DNA of 9,994 bases from Fidelibacterota bacterium. GTDB lineage: Bacteria > Fidelibacterota > UBA2242. The stretch covers positions 1 to 9,994 of the forward strand of contig JALOAB010000064.1 in the NCBI GenBank assembly GCA_023229045.1. The letters run 5' to 3'. This document shows, piece after piece, positions 1 through 7,800 of this stretch. The position numbers were made by a program, and so were the translations under genes. Position 1 is the stretch's first letter. Each line of letters starts with the position of its first letter. A model generated the notes under the pieces. That model did not search any database. It worked only from the letters and a program-made list of their open reading frames with translations, and was not told the origin of the DNA.

Positions 1-410
1 TCGAGCCAGGCGGCAATGCCCGGACCGACCTGACCGGTGTCGCCGTCGGTAGCGCGTTCGCCGCACAGGATCAGGTCGAACGGCGCCAGCTTACGAATAG
101 CTTGCGCCAACACGTACGAGGTCGCCCAGGTGTCGGCGCCCGCAAAGGCTTTGTGGCTTAAGAGTACGCCGTCATCACAGCCCATGGCGACCGCTTCCCT
201 GATGGCTAATTCGGCTTTGGCTGGACCCATGGTCACGGCGATGACCTTGCCGCCGAATTTTTCCTTCAATTGCACGCCGGCTTCGATGGCGTACAGGTCG
301 AGAGGATTGATGATCGGCTCGACGCCTTCACGCACCATCGTGCCGGTCACCGGATCCATCTTGACATTGCTGGTTTCCGGGACTTGCTTGATGGGAATAA
401 TAATTTTCAA
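1..410 (-). CDS. etfB: Electron transfer flavoprotein beta subunit (EtfB/FixA type), 5' part only
   Basis: The 136 visible residues are the N-terminal half of an ETF beta subunit, the partner of EtfA in a soluble cytoplasmic flavoprotein that moves electrons between acyl-CoA-type dehydrogenases and a quinone or ferredoxin pool. The sequence opens MKIIIPIKQVPETS and then shows INPLDLYAIEAG (residues 34-45), VTMGP (59-63), AFAGADTWATS (88-98) and the nucleotide-binding stretch DGDTGQVGP (122-130). These match the clostridial, electron-bifurcating-like ETF group better than the mitochondrial type; that subgroup call is inference. The start is TTG at 408-410. An in-frame TAA lies at 426-428 and a GAGGAG ribosome site at 417-422 leaves 6 bases, so no upstream start is possible. 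The 3' half and the expected etfA lie beyond the left edge. A 43-residue gene sits 64 bp upstream on the same strand. Confidence 0.93.
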   Translation of the reverse strand, partial: MKIIIPIKQVPETSNVKMDPVTGTMVREGVEPIINPLDLYAIEAGVQLKEKFGGKVIAVTMGPAKAELAIREAVAMGCDDGVLLSHKAFAGADTWATSYVLAQAIRKLAPFDLILCGERATDGDTGQVGPGIAAWL

Positions 411-416
411 CGAATT

Positions 417-422
417 CTCCTC
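417..422 (-). promoter_or_regulatory. Ribosome binding site for etfB (fixes TTG start)
   Basis: On the minus strand GAGGAG stands 6 bases before the TTG start codon of etfB. With the in-frame stop at 426-428 it settles the rare start codon, because no ATG or GTG is available in between. Confidence 0.8.
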
Positions 423-433
423 AGATTATAGGG

Positions 434-456
434 CTGTCGGGAATTTTTCCGGACAG
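434..456 (-). other. Hairpin between the mini-protein gene and etfB
   Basis: The arms at 434-443 and 447-456 pair at 9 of 10 positions (one G-G mismatch on the plus strand) around a 3-base loop. On the minus strand the hairpin falls 19 bases after the mini-protein stop and 12 bases before the etfB ribosome site. No T-run follows it, so it does not look like a terminator. It could be an mRNA processing or stability element, or it could tune the ratio of the two products. That role is inference. Confidence 0.45.
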
Positions 457-474
457 GATTATCGGTATAAAAGA

Positions 475-606
475 CTACTCTTTATCGATCAATCTGGTTT
501 TCATTTCGTCAACTAATTCCTGCACTTCGGCTACGCGCGTGCGAATTTTCCGGATAAGTTCCGCATCGCGGGCCTGTTGATCATTGTTTTCAGGTTCTGC
601 AACCAT
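475..606 (-). CDS. Uncharacterised 43-residue charged coiled-coil mini-protein
   Basis: I do not recognise a family. The reading frame starts at ATG (604-606) behind a good ribosome site, GGAGAA at 615-620 with an 8-base spacer, and ends with TAG at 475-477. The product begins MVAEPENNDQ and ends RLIDKE. Nineteen of its 43 residues are charged (11 acidic, 8 basic). Hydrophobic residues I18, I21, V25, V28, V32, M35 and L39 follow an exact 3-4 heptad spacing, so residues about 14-42 should form an amphipathic helix or short coiled coil. There is no signal peptide or membrane segment. It lies 64 bp upstream of etfB on the same strand and is probably co-transcribed with it. It could be a small partner or assembly factor of the flavoprotein, or a leader peptide; neither is shown. 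The heptad pattern plus the ribosome site make it a credible gene despite its size. Confidence 0.6.
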   Translation of the reverse strand: MVAEPENNDQQARDAELIRKIRTRVAEVQELVDEMKTRLIDKE

Positions 607-614
607 TCTGTCGA

Positions 615-620
615 TTCTCC
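615..620 (-). promoter_or_regulatory. Ribosome binding site for the 43-residue mini-protein
   Basis: GGAGAA on the minus strand with an 8-base spacer to ATG. It is the main reason, besides the heptad pattern, to treat the short frame at 475-606 as translated. Confidence 0.6.
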
Positions 621-629
621 AAAACTAAA

Positions 630-665
630 TACCCGGCGGGCGGTTTTGTTTTCAGGCGTCGGGTA
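630..665 (-). other. Inverted repeat at the predicted mRNA 5' end (mini-protein/etfB leader)
   Basis: TACCCG at 630-635 and CGGGTA at 660-665 are perfect 6-base inverted arms around a 24-base loop. If transcription starts near 665, this stem would form at the very 5' end of the message, 9 bases before the mini-protein ribosome site at 615-620. A role in mRNA stability or translation is inference. Confidence 0.3.
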
Positions 666-671
666 AAAAAT

Positions 672-677
672 ATTATA
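672..677 (-). promoter_or_regulatory. Possible -10 box (TATAAT) for the mini-protein/etfB unit
   Basis: A perfect TATAAT reads on the minus strand 65 bases before the mini-protein ATG. No convincing -35 box is seen at the usual distance, so the call rests on the -10 and its position alone. A start about 7 bases downstream would put the mRNA 5' end near 665, exactly at the start of the inverted repeat at 630-665. Confidence 0.35.
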
Positions 678-772
678 AACATTCATCGTTTTCACGGGCG
701 ATAATTTAAAACCCGGAGCGATAAATGCAGAGAGTTTTTGATTATTAAAAAAGAAACGTTATTATGTGAGAG

Positions 773-811
773 TCTAAAACCTTTAAAAAGGAATCTTTTT
801 CCTCTTTTAGA
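773..811. terminator. Nested inverted repeat, possible weak terminator
   Basis: Outer arms TCTAAAA (773-779) and TTTTAGA (805-811) are perfectly inverted. Inside them AGGAA (789-793) and TTCCT (799-803) form a second 5-bp stem with a 5-base loop. Read on the minus strand, the inner hairpin runs directly into a TTTT stretch (785-788), as a weak intrinsic terminator for the DUF1330 transcript would. The stems are AT-rich and the nearest stop codon is about 100 bases away, so this is a modest call. Confidence 0.35.
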
Positions 812-913
812 TAGGACTAAAATGATGAGGCATACACAGGGTGTTCATACAAATATATATTTTTAAATCCATATTTATTTACGATAAAAACATTTTTTAA
901 ATTGAGCATTCCG

Positions 914-1201
914 CTATTGATTAACCAAAAATGCTCCCGATTCCACTGCCCGTTCCCGCATCGGTGTCAGGGTGCGATATTCCGCCGCATCGAAGCAGGT
1001 TTTGGCGGTCTGCGCATCGGGAAACTTCACCAAGATGAGGCGTTCGGGTTTGGTTGTTCCGGTGACGAGTTGGATGTCGCGGCTGCGGATCAGGTACTCG
1101 CCGTGGTGCTTCTTGACGATCGCCCGCGCGGCTTGCACATAGCGTTGGTACTGCGCCTCGTCCTTCACCCGCGTTACCTCGATAATCAAGTAAGTTGCCA
1201 T
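914..1201 (-). CDS. DUF1330 family small protein
   Basis: The 95-residue product has the full length and pattern of the DUF1330 family, small cytoplasmic proteins with a ferredoxin-like dimeric alpha/beta-barrel fold and no firmly assigned reaction. The N-terminal strand is MATYLIIEVTRVKD, then comes Y18 and YVQAARAIVKKHHGEYLIR (about 21-39), the central TKPERLILVKFPD (50-62), and AEYRTLTPMRERA (73-85), which matches the family's conserved PERLVVLEFP and PEYQxLxPLR segments. The start ATG (1199-1201) has AGGGGA at 1208-1213 with a 6-base spacer. It lies 126 bp downstream of the dehydrogenase gene on the same strand. No signal peptide or membrane segment is present. The family call is solid, but the cellular role is unknown. 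Confidence 0.88.
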   Translation of the reverse strand: MATYLIIEVTRVKDEAQYQRYVQAARAIVKKHHGEYLIRSRDIQLVTGTTKPERLILVKFPDAQTAKTCFDAAEYRTLTPMRERAVESGAFLVNQ

Positions 1202-1327
1202 GCTATTTCCCCTTTCGCATCCGGTTTGACGACATTTTATTCATTTGGTAGAATTTAATTCGGTTCTCTATAGCTATCGATGAATCTTTTAATTCTTGGA
1301 TGTCGCGTCGTGTTCTTTGGCCGGATT

Positions 1328-2035
1328 CTAAGCTGTCAGATTCATCATGAACTTTCGAAACTTGATGAGTGGAACAGCAATGCGGGGGGCGGTGTAGCGA
1401 ACCGGCCGCCGGCGAATACAGATTTCCAGGTGATCAACCGCTTTTTCGACGCTCAGCATAAATGGTTTAACGTCACCCTTAGCCATTTTGGTATCGACGA
1501 ATCCAAACCGGACGTTGGTTACATTTACTCCCCGGGACTTTAAGGCCAGGGCCAGACCGCCGAGATAATTCGAGAAACCGGCTTTCGAGACATGATAAGA
1601 AGGCGCCTCGGCTGAGAATAATTCGTCCGCCAGACTGGAAATACCGATGAAATGACCCCGTTCTCTCCTGACCATCCCGGGAATCACGGCGGCGGCCGTT
1701 TTGACCATTCCGGTCAGATTCACGTCAATGATTTTGGCTTCGGCGCGCATATCCAAAGGATCCAATAGTTCTCCGATCCCCGCGAAGTAGATACAAAGAT
1801 CGTAAGATTTTATTTGGACCAGCTCGTTCATAAAGTCAACATAGGCGGCCTCGCTGACGTCTGCAACGTGGTGCCGATAGGCGGCGTCTTTAATCGGCGA
1901 GTCGCTTCTCGAAACACCGGTGATATCCCAGCCGGCCGCCAGTAGTCGTTGCGTGGCAGCCAACCCCATACCGTCGGAATTGCCGATGAGAATCGCTTTT
2001 GGTAAATCAGAAAGTTCTTTCACTTTAGGCTCCAT
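1328..2035 (-). CDS. Short-chain dehydrogenase/reductase (SDR) family oxidoreductase
   Basis: The 235-residue protein is a classical-size SDR, a cytoplasmic NAD(P)H-dependent oxidoreductase; the substrate cannot be read from the sequence. The Rossmann glycine motif is G18-N-S-D-G22-M-G24, R43 and S44 after the second strand suggest NADP(H) preference, D59 lies in ADV, the NAG-like motif is F84-A-G-I-G, N106 is the structural Asn, and the catalytic residues are S134, Y147 and K151 (YHVSK). The usual PG after strand six is FG here (R176-F-G-F-V-D-T). The first start, ATG at 2033-2035, has no visible ribosome site. GTG at 2021-2023 (codon 5) has GGAG at 2030-2033 with a 6-base spacer, and may be the true start, giving 231 residues. 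The gene follows the DUF5916 gene by 60 bp on the same strand. Confidence 0.9.
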   Translation of the reverse strand: MEPKVKELSDLPKAILIGNSDGMGLAATQRLLAAGWDITGVSRSDSPIKDAAYRHHVADVSEAAYVDFMNELVQIKSYDLCIYFAGIGELLDPLDMRAEAKIIDVNLTGMVKTAAAVIPGMVRRERGHFIGISSLADELFSAEAPSYHVSKAGFSNYLGGLALALKSRGVNVTNVRFGFVDTKMAKGDVKPFMLSVEKAVDHLEICIRRRPVRYTAPRIAVPLIKFRKFMMNLTA

Positions 2036-2058
2036 TTATTTCGGGAAATAATTTTTTC

Positions 2059-2088
2059 TTTATCCGTATTTATCCGCGTAAATCTGCG
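2059..2088. repeat. Three degenerate 10-bp tandem units after the DUF5916 gene
   Basis: The plus strand reads TTTATCCGTA, TTTATCCGCG and TAAATCTGCG in exact 10-base register. The minus-strand core is CGGATAAA or CAGATTTA. The array begins 8 bases beyond the stop codon of the DUF5916 gene and fills half of the 60-bp gap before the dehydrogenase gene. It resembles the dispersed intergenic sequences of the form GATTTACGCGGAT that I recall from many environmental genomes; that resemblance is from memory and not searched. Confidence 0.5.
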
Positions 2089-2095
2089 GCTGTAA

Positions 2096-4726
2096 TCAGA
2101 TATTGAACCAATAAGTAGCCTTTACCATAAAGATATTATCAGGTTCAATCTTCCTGATGCGACTGACGGAGCGACTCAGATCGAAATCCGCATGATCATC
2201 ATTTTCATAGCGGTTATGAGTCCAGACCAGATAGAGAGCCGAGCCGGGAGAAAATTCCCAGCGCAGAACAGTGCTGGAACGGAAACTATAGGTATTAAAA
2301 TTGGGGTTATCAATACTAAACTCAGAAGCCGGACCAGAGCCATCCGGATCGACTTTCAAATCCGATGAAATAGTCGAGCCGCTTTCGCCATAAACATTGA
2401 ATCGATAGCTTTTCGGACGCGCCAATTCCTTGAACTGCTTAAAATCGCCGGCCGCATAAAGCGGTTGGGCATACAACTGCAGGGTCAGGCGCGGGGTGAA
2501 AGTCCAATCCAGGCGCAGGCTGGCTGAAACGGTCTTTTGATACATCTTCGCAAAAACATAGCGTTTGTCGTAGGTAAGGTCGGCATAGGGATCGTCAAAA
2601 ACATCGACATACTGAGCATAATTCTCATTGATGGAAATGCTGGGTGAAAATTCAAAAATAAGATTGTCGGCGATTTTCCAGTTTATCCCGGTTTCCAAAT
2701 AATGGCTGATCGAGGCGCTGTCATTGCCGCTGGCTTCGTAGTACAGCTCGAAAACCAGCGGTTTACGCTCATCGGTTGACATTTCTAATTGACCCCAGAC
2801 GCCGGTTGGCGCGATCGCCAGCGGTCCGCCGCGCGTCAGACGGCTGTCATAAGTCTCGAAAAAGTAGCCGCCGCCGTAATCAATCCAATAATAGTTTGGA
2901 AACTGGACATACCCGAAAGTCATAATGCCGTTATTGGTTAAATTGCCGCCGCAGTCCGCGCCCATCGTATGCGCCAGAATAAACTGTAAAGTACGATAAT
3001 AATTAGTAGGCTTGGTCCACCGATAGCCGGCGCCAATGTGATAATTGACTATATCGCCTCTCGATAAATATCCCAGATCGTTAACATCGAACTTAGGATC
3101 GATCAACCCGAATGCCGCGTTGAAAATTACATTGCCCTTCTGTTTGTTAAGGTTCAGGCGGGTCGCGAAACCGGTCAGCGAGGTGGCCGTACTATCAACC
3201 CCTAAATGGTCAACATCCGGACGCTGGAGATAATGAATTGAGTTTTTCTGGATCGCCGACATGTAAGTCTGATTGCCCTCAATATTCGACAATCCGCCCC
3301 AGCCGGCAATTACCCAGGTTTTAGCCGTATCTAGAAAAGTCCAACCGTCCACTCCTACAACTAGAGAATTCGAACCGAGATAATCAGCGATATCTTCATC
3401 CTTAAAAAAGCGCCGAGTGGCGGTCGATATGATTCCCAGACCATGACGGCCGCCCTGGAATTCTTTTTGGGTCCGGAGGACGGTATAGTTGGTCAGTGGT
3501 TCCGCTTCCGTCTGTGAATCCAAGTCATTCGGGCTGACCCTGGCAAATTCGCGCGCAGTCAGGGCGTTTAACAAACCAATGTTCCAATTATCTCCGATCT
3601 TGCCGGTCAATTTGCCGGCTGAAATTATACGCGCTCCTTCCGGTACGTCGGTATAATCATACTCCGAAAGATCGCGTTGCGGGGCGCGTCCGATGCGTCG
3701 GCTGTAAAACAGATTGGGTGTCGAAAAATTCATGTTCCAATAGTTATTGGAACCACCATAACCAAAGTTAAAAATGTCCGATCCCTCGATAAAGAAGGGG
3801 CGTTTTTCATCAAAATAGGTCTCTACATCGGACAGATTGATAACCGCCGGATCGACTTCCACCTGACCGAAATCAGGATTGATAGTACCGTCAATAGTCA
3901 GGTTATTGCCCACCCCGATTTTTAAATCAGCGCCAGCGTCCGCAAAATAGCGGGAGCCATCATTAAACGGATCCTGCGGTTCCACATCTAAATATTCGCC
4001 CTTGCCCCTGAGATAAGGCATGATTTCGGCTTTTCGTCTGGCGTCTATGTCTTTTATCCCTACCAAATCAATGAATCGCGATACCATTCCTGATTCATTG
4101 CGCGGAGTAATGAAACTTAAATCTTCTTCTTTCCGGCGTTGAATCTTGCGATACAGGGCGACGCCCCAGGTATAATCATCGCTTTTCTTAAAACGCAATT
4201 GTGAAAAGGGGATGCGCATCTCGGCCGTCCAGCCGTGCCGGTCGCGTTGAACCGCCCCTTCCCAAACACCATCCCAGGTATTGTCCTGCCAATCATCATT
4301 GTAAAATCTTCCGTCAAAAATCGCGCCGGCGGCCGATAATCCAAAAAAATAGGCCGTGCGTTTGTCATTAAAGGGGCTTAGGCCAATTAAAAATAAATCC
4401 GTATTCCAGTCTGAATCGCGTCGTCCCAGGCGCGCCACAATCGAGTCTGGAGATGAGTCGTATAATCGGGCGCCGACATAAAGAGCCCTTTCATCATACA
4501 GGATACGGATTTCGGACGACTGGCTGGGCTCGGCGCCTTCATTCGGTTCGTCCTGAATCAAAGGCGGCGCTACAATGGCCGTTTGCCAGATATCCTCACC
4601 TAAAACACCATCGATCCGGATCGGCTCATCGGTCCGGGTAGCTTGAACCTGCGCGGCAAAGGCTACCGGACCAGCTGTCCAGCTAATTAGAACGAATGCC
4701 ACCAAAAACTTAAAGATTTTTCTCAC
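2096..4726 (-). CDS. DUF5916 outer-membrane protein with N-terminal CBM9-like domain
   Basis: The 876-residue protein starts with a signal peptide (basic MRK, hydrophobic stretch about 5-23, probable cleavage after A22-F-A24). A carbohydrate-binding family-9-like domain follows (about 36-222), opening with IDGVLGEDIWQTA and including W152-DGVWEGAVQ and EMRIPFSQLRF. The rest is the DUF5916 region (about 232-876), recognised by NPDFGQVEVDPAVINLS (283-299) and YFDEKRPFFIEGSDIF (304-319). It is rich in alternating aromatic/polar strands and ends TYWFNI, a terminal aromatic strand as in outer-membrane beta-barrels. Family function is not established; a role in binding or taking up a glycan or other polymer at the cell surface is inference. 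The start is GTG (4724-4726) with GGAG at 4733-4736 and a 6-base spacer. The frame is intact, and the size is usual for the family. Confidence 0.9.
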   Translation of the reverse strand: MRKIFKFLVAFVLISWTAGPVAFAAQVQATRTDEPIRIDGVLGEDIWQTAIVAPPLIQDEPNEGAEPSQSSEIRILYDERALYVGARLYDSSPDSIVARLGRRDSDWNTDLFLIGLSPFNDKRTAYFFGLSAAGAIFDGRFYNDDWQDNTWDGVWEGAVQRDRHGWTAEMRIPFSQLRFKKSDDYTWGVALYRKIQRRKEEDLSFITPRNESGMVSRFIDLVGIKDIDARRKAEIMPYLRGKGEYLDVEPQDPFNDGSRYFADAGADLKIGVGNNLTIDGTINPDFGQVEVDPAVINLSDVETYFDEKRPFFIEGSDIFNFGYGGSNNYWNMNFSTPNLFYSRRIGRAPQRDLSEYDYTDVPEGARIISAGKLTGKIGDNWNIGLLNALTAREFARVSPNDLDSQTEAEPLTNYTVLRTQKEFQGGRHGLGIISTATRRFFKDEDIADYLGSNSLVVGVDGWTFLDTAKTWVIAGWGGLSNIEGNQTYMSAIQKNSIHYLQRPDVDHLGVDSTATSLTGFATRLNLNKQKGNVIFNAAFGLIDPKFDVNDLGYLSRGDIVNYHIGAGYRWTKPTNYYRTLQFILAHTMGADCGGNLTNNGIMTFGYVQFPNYYWIDYGGGYFFETYDSRLTRGGPLAIAPTGVWGQLEMSTDERKPLVFELYYEASGNDSASISHYLETGINWKIADNLIFEFSPSISINENYAQYVDVFDDPYADLTYDKRYVFAKMYQKTVSASLRLDWTFTPRLTLQLYAQPLYAAGDFKQFKELARPKSYRFNVYGESGSTISSDLKVDPDGSGPASEFSIDNPNFNTYSFRSSTVLRWEFSPGSALYLVWTHNRYENDDHADFDLSRSVSRIRKIEPDNIFMVKATYWFNI

Positions 4727-4732
4727 AGCTCA

Positions 4733-4736
4733 CTCC
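4733..4736 (-). promoter_or_regulatory. Ribosome binding site supporting GTG start of the DUF5916 gene
   Basis: On the minus strand GGAG stands 6 bases before GTG (4724-4726). The signal peptide begins immediately with MRK, so this start gives a properly formed export signal. Confidence 0.7.
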
Positions 4737-4865
4737 GAAATAATTACAAAACAAATAACAATATTGTAGTGACTGTTTATGGTAGGGTTTGGTTGTCATG
4801 GAAGTAAAAATTCTACTCCTTTAATAGTGACAAAATTTAGGCGGTTATTTACTAAATATTTGGGC

Positions 4866-7800
4866 TTAAAGCACCACATGCGTTTTTAAAATACGGCTGA
4901 GATCTTCCATGCGGTACGGTTTGGCAATTACGCCCAAAAATCCATATTTCTCGGGGGCGGACATGATCGGATCGGTTGAATAGCCGCTGGACACCAAAGC
5001 TTTTATCTGGGGGTCGATTTTCTTCAATTCCACGATGGTCTCTTTGCCGCCCATTCCACCGATAATGGTCAGATCCATTATGACAATGTCGAATGGTTTC
5101 CCGGTATCTAATGCCGATTTATACAATTGGATAGCGGCTTCGCCATTCCGGGCCGGGTGAACCTCATATCCCAGACTACTGATCATTCCAACGGCTACTT
5201 CACGGATTAGCTCATCATCATCCATTACCAAAACTTTTCCACTGCCATGTGGAATGGCGACCTCTTGTCGGGAGGATTCCTTTGTCTCGCCGGGAATGGC
5301 TGGCAGATAAATCGTAAAAGTCGTGCCGATGCCTGGTTTGGATTCCACAAAAATATACCCGGAATGTTTTTGAATAATCGAATAGACAACCGACAAACCA
5401 AGACCACTGCCATGTGGTTTAGTGCTGAAATAGGGATCAAAAATTTTAGTCAAAAGTTTATGCGGGATGCCGATCCCCGTATCGCTTATGCCAATTTTAA
5501 GATAATATCCGGAGTTCACCGGTAGTTTAATTGTGGGATTGATATCGACGGCAGTTGCCGTAATGGTTAATTTGCCACTGCTCGGCATCGCTTGCACGGC
5601 ATTGATAGTCAGATTCTGAATCACCTGGGTCAGCTGACCGCGGTCAGCCTCGATCTGGGGAAGTTCATCAGCAAGATCGAATCGGCAGGAGATCGTTGAG
5701 CCAGCCAGAGCAAATTCGACTGTCTCCCGTAGGAATTTGGCAATCGAGATCTTTTCCTTGATTGGCGCGCCGCCCTTGGCAAAGGTCAACAATTGCTGAG
5801 TCAGGTCACGCGAACGCAGAGCGGCTTGTTCCGCCCGCTCGATAATACGGTGAATCTCCGGATCGTCAATCTTCATTTTCGCGAGCGATATATTTCCCAG
5901 AATACCAACCAGCAAATTATTGAAATCATGGGCAATGCCGCCTGCCAACAGGCACAGTGATTCCAGCTTTTGAACCGTGATTTGTTCCTTTTCAGCCGCT
6001 TTCTGCAGGGTAATGTCACGGGCAGTTCCGATATAACCGACCGGCACGGCGCCGCCATCATAGGAAGGGACGGCATTGACCTCCAGGATTGTTTCCTGAC
6101 CATGACGATTGGTAATGACTAATTCATAATTCTTGATAGCCTTATGTTGCGCAAAAAGTTTAGCGATATTTTTCAGGTGACCGCCTACAGAATGGGATGG
6201 AAAAATATCCATAAATAACTTGCCGATGATCTTATCGGGAGCGCGCCTCAGAACGTCTTTAGCATTCGGGCTGACATATAATATTTTCCCCGAGTTGTCC
6301 ACCTGCCAGATAATGTCCAGGCTGGACTCGACCAAATTGCGAAATTTAGCTTCACTCAGGCGGAGCGCCTCTTCGGTCAGTTTGAGCTCGGTAATATCTG
6401 ACATTGTGGTTTGAATCGAGTGAATAATACCATCCTCGCTCACAATAAAATAGTCGGAGATGGCGAAAGTTCGCACTTCTCCGCTCTTTGTCAAATAACG
6501 GCGTTCGTGTCCGGTAATGTAGGGTTGCTTGCTAAGTTTTTTTTCAGCGAAAGAACGGCGCGCCGCCTCTCTTTCACTTTTTATCACAAAATCAAAGATT
6601 GGGCGTCCACAGACTTCCTCCTTATCGTAGCCCATGATCCGACACCACTGACGATTGACGTCGATAATGGTGCCCTCGGGGGTGATGGTGTGATAGGCAA
6701 TTGGAGCGAATTCGTACAACCAGCGAAAACGGCGGGCTGAATCGGCAAGGTCGGCTTCGATCTTTTTGCGCTTGGTAACATTCCTGAATATGCTCAGCAT
6801 ACAAGTTTGTTCGCCGTTTTCAATAAAGGAGCTGGATATTTCAAACCACAGGGTTTGATCATTCCAGAGCTGGATGCAGGCTTCAACCTGTGATTTGATG
6901 CTACGTTTTTTAAAGTTTTCACAGTATTGCTTCTCAATGGCGGCGCGCTGTTCGACAGGATATATAATCCCCATACTGGCGCCTTCAAGGTTGGATTTCC
7001 GCATACCCACCTGTCGGCAAAATGCATCGTTGACGGCAACCATTTTACCATCTTTATCCGTCAGGCGCATTCCATCAAAACTACCATCCCAGACCGAACA
7101 AAAACGCGTCTCGGTGCTTTGCAGGGCGGCATAGGTTTTGACCTTATCGCTTATATCCAGTATAAAACCTTCGATTGCTAAGAATTGCTCTTTTTCATCA
7201 TATATTCCAATGCCCTGTTCCCAGACCCACTTCTCCTCATTTTCTGGTGTTACTATCCGGTAGAGCAATTGGAAGTGGCTATTTTCTTTCAGCGCGGTTT
7301 GAATTTCTTTGCTTATATATTCCCGATCTTCCGGAAGAATAATCTGATTATATGATATTTTTTTATTCTCGATTAAATCCGAGGCGGGGTAGCCGGTCAA
7401 TGCTTGACATTCCTCGCTGATAAAAATCATCGTTCGCGCGGCATCATTTAAACACCTGTAAGCCGCGCCCGGCAAATTCACCACCAGGGTGGACAGTTTT
7501 CGTTCCGACTCCCGGAGGGCTTGTTCGGTCTGGCGATGTTCGGTAATATCCCGGAAAATACCTAATAACATACAATGGCCAAACTCCGGCTCAATCAGTG
7601 AATTACACAGTTCAAACCAAATCTCGCGACCATTCCATAGAATTGCATTACGTTCAAGGCGGGAAAAAATCTTTTTTTGCTGAATCTGCTTGATCGTCTC
7701 GGTCAATACTGTCCGACCATCTTGCTCTGCATAGATGACTGGCAGGAGTTGGCCTTCCAACTCGGTTTGGGTTTTGCCAATCATCTGACAGAATACCGGG

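Larger units (their letters stand above)
607..913. other. 307-base AT-rich gap without a recognisable gene
   Basis: The gap separates the DUF1330 gene from the mini-protein/etfB unit. Its left part holds a ribosome site, a 6-bp inverted repeat (630-635/660-665) and a possible TATAAT. The sequence GCGATAA occurs twice as a direct repeat (698-704 and 718-724). The middle holds a nested inverted repeat (773-811). The right part, about 812-913, is very AT-rich and I see nothing definite in it. No open frame with a ribosome site was found on either strand beyond the mini-protein. Confidence 0.6.

Noticed and set aside
425..430. TATAAT on the minus strand just before etfB
   Set aside because: It lies only 15 bases before the start codon and overlaps the last bases before the ribosome site, with no -35 box at 448-453; a promoter here would give almost no leader.
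37..516. 159-codon open frame on the plus strand
   Set aside because: It runs antisense through etfB and through the 3' part of the mini-protein gene; the composition is that of a shadow frame.
822..866. 14-codon ATG frame on the plus strand in the AT-rich gap
   Set aside because: No ribosome site, no conservation evidence and a length expected by chance.
902..1258. 118-codon open frame on the plus strand
   Set aside because: Antisense to the DUF1330 gene, which has a family match and a ribosome site on the other strand.
1280..1543. 87-codon open frame on the plus strand overlapping the SDR 3' end
   Set aside because: Mostly antisense to the dehydrogenase, with no ribosome site or recognisable pattern.
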